A DNA stretch of 64,000 nt. Source: Pukyongia salina (GTDB lineage: Bacteria > Bacteroidota > Bacteroidia > Flavobacteriales > Flavobacteriaceae). A program made the translations under genes and the position numbers. Every line of letters starts with the position of its first letter. Within the stretch, counting starts at the first letter, position 1. The stretch spans positions 2,294,001-2,358,000 of the forward strand of contig NZ_CP027062.1 in NCBI RefSeq assembly GCF_002966125.1, written 5' to 3'. Shown here piece by piece: positions 54,393 to 62,154 of this stretch. Under the pieces are notes generated by a model. It did no database searches and was not told where the DNA came from. It saw only the letters and a list, made by a program, of their open reading frames with translations.

Positions 54393-56498
54393 TCACGAAA
54401 TATAATTCCAGATGTTCCTGTATTTAGCTAATTGAGAATAAGTATGCTTAACAGGAGCGTTTTCAGGGTGTTCAAGGGCTGGATCCTCTTTCAGGGTTTG
54501 AAAGGCATAGGAGCGGGCTATCTTTAGTATTTCCCCGTCTTTTACAATATCTGCGATCCTTAAGTTAAGTACACCGCTTTGCTGAGTTCCCATTAGATCG
54601 CCGGGTCCCCGTAGTTTTAGGTCCATTTCGGCAATTTCGAAGCCGTCATTGGTGCGGACCATGGTTTCCAATCGCGTACGGGCATCGTGAGTGAGTTTAT
54701 GGCCGGTCATTAGGATGCAATAGCTTTGTTCCGCACCGCGGCCTACGCGGCCGCGAAGTTGGTGGAGTTGGGACAATCCAAACCGTTCGGCGCTTTCTAT
54801 TACCATTACGGAAGCGTTTGGGACATCAACACCAACTTCAATGACGGTGGTCGCCACCATGATCTGTGTTTCTCCTTTTACAAACCTGTCCATTTCAAAA
54901 TCTTTATCGGCCGGTTTCATTTTTCCATGAACAATTGATATTTGATATTCCGGCAACGGAAACTCTCTCACAATACTCTCATAACCATCCATGAGATCCT
55001 TATAGTCCAGAGCCTCACTTTCCTCTATTAGCGGGTATACAATATACACCTGCCTGCCCTTCGAAATTTCTTCCTTCAGAAAGCGAAAAACCTTAAGTCT
55101 GTTTGCGTCGAATCTGTGTACCGTTTTTATAGATTTTCTACCCGGTGGAAGTTCATCGATCACACTAATATCCAGGTCGCCATAAACACTCATTGCAAGG
55201 GTTCGGGGAATTGGAGTTGCAGTCATTACAAGAATGTGAGGAGGCTTCTTATTTTTTTGCCAGAGTTTACTTCTTTGAGCCACACCAAAACGGTGTTGTT
55301 CATCGATCACAGCAATGCCCAAATTTTTAAATTTCACCTTATCTTCGAGCAATGCATGTGTGCCAACAAGTATCTGTAAAGAGCCATTTTCGAGATTTTC
55401 GTGAATTTCTCGTCTATTTGAAGTGGTGGTTGAACCAGTGAGAATAGAAATACTGATTTTCAACTTATTACACCAATCCAATAAACTATTATAGTGTTGG
55501 ACTGACAAAATTTCAGTTGGCGCCATTAAACAGGCTTGAAAACCGTTGTCAATGCCTATAATCATTGACATGAACGCAACTATGGTCTTCCCGCTTCCCA
55601 CATCTCCTTGCAACAAGCGGTTCATTTGTGCATTGCTACCTACATCCTTTCTAATTTCTTTGATAACTCGCTTTTGCGCAGTGGTAAGTTGGAAGGGTAA
55701 ATGTTCCGAATAAAAGGTGTTGAAATACTCCCCTACTTTCGTAAAAGGATAGCCTTTAATTTTCGATTTGTGGACAAGATTTTTTCGAAGAAGTTGGAGC
55801 TGAATATAGAATAATTCTTCAAATTTTAATCGGTATTGTGCCCTTGCCAAAAGCGTTGCATCTTTAGGAAAATGAATGTTGAAAAGTGCCTCCTTTTTTG
55901 GCAGTAATTTCAGGCTATTTAGAATGGTATTTGAAAGACTCTCAGCGAAGTTATTTTTGGACTCAACAAACAGTTGTTCCATCAACTTAATGATCACCCT
56001 GTTCGTGATACCTCGACTATTTAATTTTTCGGTGGAAGGATATACTGCCTGCATGGCCGATCGAAGACTTTTTTCATGTTCTTCCTGTAATTCCATTTCG
56101 GGATGAGGCATAGAAAAGTGATCGTTAAACCAGTTTGCCCTTCCGAAGATCACATAGGGATCATTTATCTTTAAGTTCTCACGGATCCATTTTATACCTC
56201 GAAACCATACCAGTTCCATTTTTCCGCTCTCGTCGGCAAAGGTGGCAACCAGGCGTTTTCCTCGTTTTTGCTCTACTGTTTTAATATGCGTGATCTTACC
56301 GATGAGTTGAACCTCTGCGTTCGTTTTTTGTAATTCGGAAATCTTATAATATCGCGTACGATCCAGATAACGATTAGGAAAAAGATTGATAAGATCCTGA
56401 AAAGTGTGAATACCCAACTCTTTCTTGAGGAGATCTGCCCTGTTAGGCCCCACACCTTTTAGATATTCAATGGGAGTTTGAAGGAAATTGGTATTCAT
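54393..56498 (-). CDS. recG: ATP-dependent DNA helicase RecG
   Basis: Rescues stalled replication forks by branch migration. It has 701 residues, typical for RecG. The N-terminal wedge domain contains GVGPNRADLLKKELGI and an OB fold. The helicase part has the Walker A GDVGSGKTIVAFMS near residue 298, the DEQHRFG motif II, MTATPIPRTLAM, and VGVDVPNASVMVIESAERFGLSQLHQLRGRVGRG at the C-terminal side. It is the last minus-strand gene before the divergent M1 peptidase gene, which is preceded by a dispersed-repeat-like sequence. Confidence 0.97.
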   Translation of the reverse strand: MNTNFLQTPIEYLKGVGPNRADLLKKELGIHTFQDLINLFPNRYLDRTRYYKISELQKTNAEVQLIGKITHIKTVEQKRGKRLVATFADESGKMELVWFRGIKWIRENLKINDPYVIFGRANWFNDHFSMPHPEMELQEEHEKSLRSAMQAVYPSTEKLNSRGITNRVIIKLMEQLFVESKNNFAESLSNTILNSLKLLPKKEALFNIHFPKDATLLARAQYRLKFEELFYIQLQLLRKNLVHKSKIKGYPFTKVGEYFNTFYSEHLPFQLTTAQKRVIKEIRKDVGSNAQMNRLLQGDVGSGKTIVAFMSMIIGIDNGFQACLMAPTEILSVQHYNSLLDWCNKLKISISILTGSTTTSNRREIHENLENGSLQILVGTHALLEDKVKFKNLGIAVIDEQHRFGVAQRSKLWQKNKKPPHILVMTATPIPRTLAMSVYGDLDISVIDELPPGRKSIKTVHRFDANRLKVFRFLKEEISKGRQVYIVYPLIEESEALDYKDLMDGYESIVREFPLPEYQISIVHGKMKPADKDFEMDRFVKGETQIMVATTVIEVGVDVPNASVMVIESAERFGLSQLHQLRGRVGRGAEQSYCILMTGHKLTHDARTRLETMVRTNDGFEIAEMDLKLRGPGDLMGTQQSGVLNLRIADIVKDGEILKIARSYAFQTLKEDPALEHPENAPVKHTYSQLAKYRNIWNYIS

Positions 56499-56510
56499 AG
56501 AACGAATTTA

Positions 56511-56540
56511 ATCATTTCGACCGAAGGGAGAAATCTCATT
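56511..56540. repeat. candidate dispersed intergenic repeat element
   Basis: The sequence TTTCGACCGAAGGGAGAAAT, flanked by ATCA and CTCATT, matches an intergenic repeat I recognise from many flavobacterial genomes. It lies in the gap between recG and the M1 peptidase gene. No second copy was seen in this window, so the call rests on recognition. Confidence 0.4.
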
Positions 56541-56682
56541 CTGCTTCGATTGAGTAAACCTGTTCATTCCGGGATTTACAGCATGGATTGAGAGCAACTA
56601 TTAATTCAATCTACTCCAATTAAAGCTAATGCTTTAACACATTCTCTCTGTGATTTCTCAGGCGTACCTCCTATGAAATGAC

Positions 56683-56690
56683 TAAATTTG
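56683..56690 (+). promoter_or_regulatory. -7 promoter box of the M1 peptidase gene
   Basis: TAAATTTG is an exact TAnnTTTG match. It ends 26 bp before the ATG at 56717 and lies downstream of the alternative ATG at 56678, which supports the later start. Confidence 0.6.
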
Positions 56691-56716
56691 GCAGAGCATT
56701 TGCTTCTCTGTACTTT

Positions 56717-58777
56717 ATGAAACACTTTCTCTTCATTTTAATAACAATTGTTACTTCGGTTGGACATGCCCAACAAACAGAGGTAGTAGATTTCAAAAAG
56801 ATAGACGCGAGTATTACATTTGAACCTGATACGAAAAAGGTTATAGGTGATTTATATGTCGAATTTCATGTAATAAAAGCGTCCGATTCTTTATATCTTG
56901 ATGCGATTGGCATGGAAATAACAAAGATATCCTCAAAAGGAGTACAGGTAGGATCTACCCGGGATAAAATTTGGATCCATGGTAACTTTGAAACAGGGAA
57001 GACTTACCAGACCAGCTTTAGTTATATTGCTTACCCACGGCAGACTCTTTATTTTACAGGCGATCAGATCTGGACTCAGGGCCAGGGAAAATATACGTCG
57101 CACTGGCTGCCTTCCATAGATGATATGAACGATAAGATCGAGTTCGATCTTCAGATAATTGCCAATCCCCAGGTAACGGTAATAGCTAATGGGGCATTAA
57201 AGGAAGTAAATAGTATCGATACGGATAGCCGCGCATGGCGATTCGATATGGTGCAACCCATGTCCAGCTACCTCGTGGCAGTGGCGATAGGCGATTTCAG
57301 AAAAAAAGAAATAAATTCACATTCGGGGATACCCATAGAGTTATACTTCAAACCCGAGGATTCTTTAAAGGTTGAACCCACCTACAGGCATACCCGGGAG
57401 ATCTTTGACTTCCTTGAGGCGGAGATCGGGATTCCTTATCCGTGGCAAAATTATAAGCAAATTCCGGTACGTGATTTTCTATATGCAGGGATGGAGAATA
57501 CAACCGCCACCATTTTCTCTGAAGCATTTGTGGTAGATTCCATTGGTTTTAACGACAGAAACTATATAAATGTAAATGCCCATGAGCTGGCGCATCACTG
57601 GTTTGGTAATTTGGTCACCGAATCCTCTGGTGATCATCACTGGCTGCAGGAAGGCTTTGCAACTTACTATGCCCATCTAGTGGAAAAAGAATTATTTGGC
57701 AGTGATTATTATTACTGGCAGTTATATCAAACGGCCGAGCAATTACGCGAATTAAGTGAGGCCGGGAAAGGAGAATCGCTGTTAAATCCGAAGGCATCCT
57801 CCCTAACTTTCTACGAAAAGGGCGCCTGGGCATTACACGTTTTACGTGAGCTGATAGGAGATGAGGCATTTAAAACAGCAATCGCAAATTATCTATCAAA
57901 TAATAAATTTGGTAATGTGACGACCGCCGATTTTCTGCGAGAGGTGCGAGCGGTATCAACGGTCGATATAGATCACTGGGAAGAGGATTGGCTGAAACAA
58001 ACAGCTTTTAATTCTACACAGGTGTTCAATTCACTGTCCAGATCCGAATTTATGAACCGGTATTTTCAGATCTCCTCCTTACGGGCTACACCTGTAATGC
58101 AAAAAATAGGGGAGTTGCGAGATGCTATTTTGGGGGGCAATGATTTTATTGGTCAGGAAGCAGTTTATCAGCTGTCTGGAGAGGACCGCTTTGTAACCCA
58201 CGCCCTTTACGAACATGCACTCGATAGTGATAATCTCTATATCAGGCAGGCCGTAGCGGTTTCTATGGATGGAGTATCGGAACGGCTTAAACCTAAATTC
58301 GAAAAATTGCTGCAAGATTCTAGTTACGTTACCATCGAGGCTGCTTTGTACAACCTATGGAGCTCATTTCCCGAGGACCGGACGAGATATCTGGAAATCA
58401 CGCGTTCGGTAGAAGGGTTTCAGGACAAGAATGTACGACAATTATGGCTCGCCCTGGCCGTTATCACAGAGGGCTATAGAACCGATGAGAAAACAAGCTT
58501 TGTTAACGAATTGAGAGGATACACCAGTAATACATACAGTTTCGAGGTTAGACAACTGGCTTTCAGGTATGTGAATGATCTTCGTCTATTCAACGATGAG
58601 GTACTGGATAACCTTATAGACGCTTCAGTGCATCACAATTGGAGATTTCGAAATGCATCCCGAACCTTATTTTCAGAAATAATAAAAAATCCCGGAACGG
58701 GAGATGAGATCTTAAAAAGGCTGGACACTTATTCTGAAAAGGAACAGCAATTCTTACAAACCCAATTAAAAGCATGA
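56717..58777 (+). CDS. M1 family aminopeptidase
   Basis: A 686-residue zinc aminopeptidase. The ATG at 56717 gives the signal peptide MKHFLFILITIVTSVGHAQQ. The substrate-recognition motif is YAGMENTTA (GxMEN), and the zinc motif HELAHHWFGN begins at H289 with the third ligand in LQEGFATYY. The C-terminal 250 residues are HEAT-like helical repeats. It cleaves N-terminal amino acids in the periplasm. Its last 4 bp (ATGA) overlap the start of the patatin gene, so the two are coupled. Confidence 0.94.
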   Translation: MKHFLFILITIVTSVGHAQQTEVVDFKKIDASITFEPDTKKVIGDLYVEFHVIKASDSLYLDAIGMEITKISSKGVQVGSTRDKIWIHGNFETGKTYQTSFSYIAYPRQTLYFTGDQIWTQGQGKYTSHWLPSIDDMNDKIEFDLQIIANPQVTVIANGALKEVNSIDTDSRAWRFDMVQPMSSYLVAVAIGDFRKKEINSHSGIPIELYFKPEDSLKVEPTYRHTREIFDFLEAEIGIPYPWQNYKQIPVRDFLYAGMENTTATIFSEAFVVDSIGFNDRNYINVNAHELAHHWFGNLVTESSGDHHWLQEGFATYYAHLVEKELFGSDYYYWQLYQTAEQLRELSEAGKGESLLNPKASSLTFYEKGAWALHVLRELIGDEAFKTAIANYLSNNKFGNVTTADFLREVRAVSTVDIDHWEEDWLKQTAFNSTQVFNSLSRSEFMNRYFQISSLRATPVMQKIGELRDAILGGNDFIGQEAVYQLSGEDRFVTHALYEHALDSDNLYIRQAVAVSMDGVSERLKPKFEKLLQDSSYVTIEAALYNLWSSFPEDRTRYLEITRSVEGFQDKNVRQLWLALAVITEGYRTDEKTSFVNELRGYTSNTYSFEVRQLAFRYVNDLRLFNDEVLDNLIDASVHHNWRFRNASRTLFSEIIKNPGTGDEILKRLDTYSEKEQQFLQTQLKA

Positions 58778-59691
58778 AACGTGCTCTAGTAATATCAGGC
58801 GGTGGTAGCAAGGGAGCCTTTGCTGGAGGTGTGGCTCAATATCTCATGCAGGAAAGAGGCTTCGATTATCAATTATTTGTTGGCACTTCAACAGGCAGCC
58901 TGCTTATTTCCCATCTGGCTTTGAACAACCCCGAGAAAATAAAGAAAGTCTATACCTCGGTTCGCCAGGAAGATATTTTTAGTCATCGTCCTTTCGTAGT
59001 AAAAAAAGGGAAGTTTGGTGAAAAACAGATCGGGATCGATCATTTTAAGGTGTTGCGTAATTTTTGGAGAGGGAGTAAGACTTTTGGTGAAAGCTATAAT
59101 CTTAGAACGTTGATATCCAATACTCTAACCGAGAAAGAGTTTGAAAAATTACAGGCAAGCAGCAAGGATGTGGTTGTTACAGTTTCTAACCTGTCCCTAA
59201 ACCAGGTAGAATATAAATCTGTAAACGATTTTAGTTATAGTGATTTTTGTGATTGGATCTGGATCTCTTGTAATTACATTCCGTTTATGAGCCTGGTAAA
59301 GAAGGATGGCTGTGAGTATGCAGATGGAGGCTTTGGGAGCATGGTGCCTATAGAAGAGGCCATCAACAGGGGTGCCACTATTGTAGATGTTATTATCCTC
59401 GAAACCGAAATGACTTACTATAACCGTATGCATTCCAGGAACCCGTTCTCCCTGCTAACCAATATGCACGCCTTTATGCTGGACAGGGTAGAGAAACAAA
59501 ATATCCGAATTGGTAAATTTGTGGCGGGACACCACAAGGCTGTGATAAACTTCTATTATACACCAACAGTGCTTACTACCAACTCACTTATTTTCGACAA
59601 TAAACAGATGACCCAGTGGTGGGATAGTGGTTACCTCTATGCTAAAAGTCAGAACGAAGAAACCAGCGAAATTCATCCGCAGGATTCTTAA
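58774..59691 (+). CDS. patatin-like phospholipase
   Basis: A 305-residue lipid acyl hydrolase. The oxyanion-hole motif GGGSKGAF lies at 9-16, the nucleophile is S39 in FVGTSTGSL (GxSxG), and the catalytic Asp is in EYADGGFGS near residue 185. No signal peptide is present, so it acts in the cytoplasm or through another export route. The start overlaps the stop of the aminopeptidase gene (ATGA). Its own stop shares the sequence TTAA with the stop of the convergent DUF7935 gene. Confidence 0.92.
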   Translation: MKRALVISGGGSKGAFAGGVAQYLMQERGFDYQLFVGTSTGSLLISHLALNNPEKIKKVYTSVRQEDIFSHRPFVVKKGKFGEKQIGIDHFKVLRNFWRGSKTFGESYNLRTLISNTLTEKEFEKLQASSKDVVVTVSNLSLNQVEYKSVNDFSYSDFCDWIWISCNYIPFMSLVKKDGCEYADGGFGSMVPIEEAINRGATIVDVIILETEMTYYNRMHSRNPFSLLTNMHAFMLDRVEKQNIRIGKFVAGHHKAVINFYYTPTVLTTNSLIFDNKQMTQWWDSGYLYAKSQNEETSEIHPQDS

Positions 59692-60212
59692 AACAGTTCC
59701 CCTACCTCTTTTTTGATATAAGCCAGGGCTTTCTGAGAGGGGGTGATCTCTTCCATGAAGTTCCGAAGTAAATATTCACGCATTTGGTCGGCACCATTGT
59801 CCTTTTCATGCATAGCGGCCTGCCTGATAATATGAATCGTGGCATTTTTTGCAGCATTCACAAGATTCCAGCATTCCGGGGTCACATAGATCTGTTGTGC
59901 CACATTGTGCTCAAATTCTTGTTCAATATTATTAATAAGCAGGGTTTCGTACTTCTCAATGTCGTCTGAGAATGGTTTTACGCGAATAAGTAGCTTATTA
60001 GGGTCCAGACGCTCCATAAGCAGTGTTATGCGCTCATAGGCCTGTAAACGCATTGGTAGTACTTTATTCTGGGCTTCTTTCTGAATTAAATACCTGCGGC
60101 GCCCTTCTTCATTCGCCGAATGGCCTTTGAAAAAATAATAAGCAATGATCCCAACCACTATGGCAGGTAACAAGTAGGCTACGTAGTTCAGTATCTGAGA
60201 AATATCTTCCAT
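59688..60212 (-). CDS. DUF7935-like membrane-anchored protein
   Basis: A 174-residue protein with one N-terminal helix (VAYLLPAIVVGIIAYYFF, residues 11-28), followed by a cytoplasmic helical domain. The motif LPMRLQAYERITLLMERLDP at about 52-71 is the conserved feature I associate with a Bacteroidetes family of unknown function (DUF7935). The rest (EYETLL...IEQEFEHNVAQQIYV) is helical. No catalytic residue is evident. It is convergent with the patatin gene, with stops overlapping by 4 bp. Confidence 0.75.
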   Translation of the reverse strand: MEDISQILNYVAYLLPAIVVGIIAYYFFKGHSANEEGRRRYLIQKEAQNKVLPMRLQAYERITLLMERLDPNKLLIRVKPFSDDIEKYETLLINNIEQEFEHNVAQQIYVTPECWNLVNAAKNATIHIIRQAAMHEKDNGADQMREYLLRNFMEEITPSQKALAYIKKEVGELF

Positions 60213-60380
60213 AATTTAACGGTCTTACAGCAAACTTAAGATTTTTTTCCATTTGCACAAGATAACGTTCATCGAACCAAATAAGTATTTCATCGCTTCA
60301 CAATGAGGGTAAATAACCTCGCTATTCATTCTTGGCTGTGGTAGGAATACATTGCAACCTAATTCTGAATAACACTTTTA

Positions 60381-62150
60381 ATGGCTAAAACGATGAAAAC
60401 AAAAATTACTTTATTCATGGCAGCCTTATTTATAAACTTCGCCATGAATGCCCAATATCAGAAAAGTATCATAGAGAGCAGTAGGCACTTTCACGATCTT
60501 AACATTGTACCTTTAACGGATGGTAGTTCCGATTATGTGGTCGCAGGTAACCTGTTCAACGCTTCACTTTCAAGTGGCCTGTTGATGTTGCAAAGAATAG
60601 ATAATCTGGGCAACGTGGTCTGGATCAATCAATACACACATTCAACTTTTCAAAACCTGCGAATTTTCGACGCTGTTGCCTACGAAAGTCTTGTGGTAAT
60701 CACCGGCTCGGTAGATGTGGCCGGATCGCGTCATGTGTTTATCTCTAAAATTCATGCCACCACAGGTTTAATGATCGACGCAAAGTATTACGAAATTGTT
60801 TCGGCTAATTTTAATTCGGTTGGACTCCATATCGAAGCCACCGAAACGGATGCTACGGGGAATGGTTTAGGTGATGTTGGTTTTATAGTGAGCGGTTTCT
60901 TTAGTGACTGTTATAACGTTAATGTAAATTGTAATAACAATATTGGTTTTGTGCTCCGCACCGACTTTGGTCTAAATGAACTGTGGACGATCGAGATCGA
61001 CACAAACTTATCTACAAATACAGACGATTTCGATTTTGCAAATGGTATCACAGAGACGGATAATGGTTATTTGATTACGGGAAGTTGCACCGCTCAATTG
61101 GCTTTGGGAGGCGAACAACAGGCCGTACTTGCACATAAAATTGACTTTTTGGGGGCTGTTCAATGGGATCAGAGTTATTACTTCGGTAATAACAGGGATA
61201 TAAGCGTGGATGCTTATTACGATAGTGCGGCAGACGAGTTGTTTATGCTTACCAATTATTCTTTTTCGCATTATTTTGGAATTACAGTATTGGACGATAG
61301 CGTACCGGGGGCAGGTTCTATAGATCTTTCAAGGAGTTGGTATGCTTTTGAATGGAACGACCTGAACCGATATGGCTTCACCGTTATGGAATCTGTTGCT
61401 GATGCGAATAATTTAGTGATCTCGGGTTACGACAGGGATGAGTCATGGGTAGATGGAAATAATAATCCGCAATTTGGAAACAGCAATGTGTTTGTATACG
61501 AATTCAATAAAACCACTGGGAGCCAGGTGGGGCCGTTGTATCAATATACGGTGCCTCATGTAGAACCCACTGGGGATGATTACAATTTTTGGTTTTGGCA
61601 AATGCCACTTATGTATTACCCGGATATTAGTTATCAGATAAACGATCCTGCCAATGTGAACTCCGCTTATTACCATCTTGGGTATCGCACTATGGGAACA
61701 GGAACTACCCAATCTGAGATGTTCCGTACAACAAGTGCAAAGATCAATAACTGCGATTATATTGATAGAACGATTAATTCCGCTGGTATAAACCCTATCT
61801 CGGTTCCGGTTATTTCGGGCTTTGTTCCCAATACTGACTTTACAACCACCATCAATAATGCGCCTGTAACCATAACAGAAAACTTTTGTGAGTCAACCTT
61901 GGGGATAGGTGATGCAGGATACGAACAACCTGGTATATACCCAAATCCAGCTTCTTCCCAGATCTTCGTAAGTGGAGGAGAGTTCACTCATTTCACGATT
62001 ATTAGCTCTCTTGGCGTGATCGTGAAGGAAGGGAAGCTGAAGCCTGATAATTCGATCGCAATTGAAGATCTTACCTCCGGAGTGTATGTGATTTACCTAT
62101 TGGGAGAGAATGGCGAATTATTTGCTCATAAGTTTATAAAAAACCAGTAA
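60381..62150 (+). CDS. T9SS type A sorting domain surface protein
   Basis: A 589-residue secreted protein. A signal peptide (MKTKITLFMAALFINFAMNAQ from the second ATG, 60393) is followed by a beta-rich body of about 480 residues with repeated segments of the kind DNGYLITGSC...VLAHKIDFLGAVQWDQSY. The C-terminal 75 residues are a type A T9SS sorting domain: GIYPNPASSQIFVSG, SLGVIVKEGKL and LTSGVYVIYLLG...HKFIKN. The protein should cross the outer membrane by type IX secretion and stay on the cell surface. The ligand is unknown. The propeller sensor follows after 4 bp. Confidence 0.9.
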   Translation: MAKTMKTKITLFMAALFINFAMNAQYQKSIIESSRHFHDLNIVPLTDGSSDYVVAGNLFNASLSSGLLMLQRIDNLGNVVWINQYTHSTFQNLRIFDAVAYESLVVITGSVDVAGSRHVFISKIHATTGLMIDAKYYEIVSANFNSVGLHIEATETDATGNGLGDVGFIVSGFFSDCYNVNVNCNNNIGFVLRTDFGLNELWTIEIDTNLSTNTDDFDFANGITETDNGYLITGSCTAQLALGGEQQAVLAHKIDFLGAVQWDQSYYFGNNRDISVDAYYDSAADELFMLTNYSFSHYFGITVLDDSVPGAGSIDLSRSWYAFEWNDLNRYGFTVMESVADANNLVISGYDRDESWVDGNNNPQFGNSNVFVYEFNKTTGSQVGPLYQYTVPHVEPTGDDYNFWFWQMPLMYYPDISYQINDPANVNSAYYHLGYRTMGTGTTQSEMFRTTSAKINNCDYIDRTINSAGINPISVPVISGFVPNTDFTTTINNAPVTITENFCESTLGIGDAGYEQPGIYPNPASSQIFVSGGEFTHFTIISSLGVIVKEGKLKPDNSIAIEDLTSGVYVIYLLGENGELFAHKFIKNQ

Positions 62151-62154
62151 TAAC

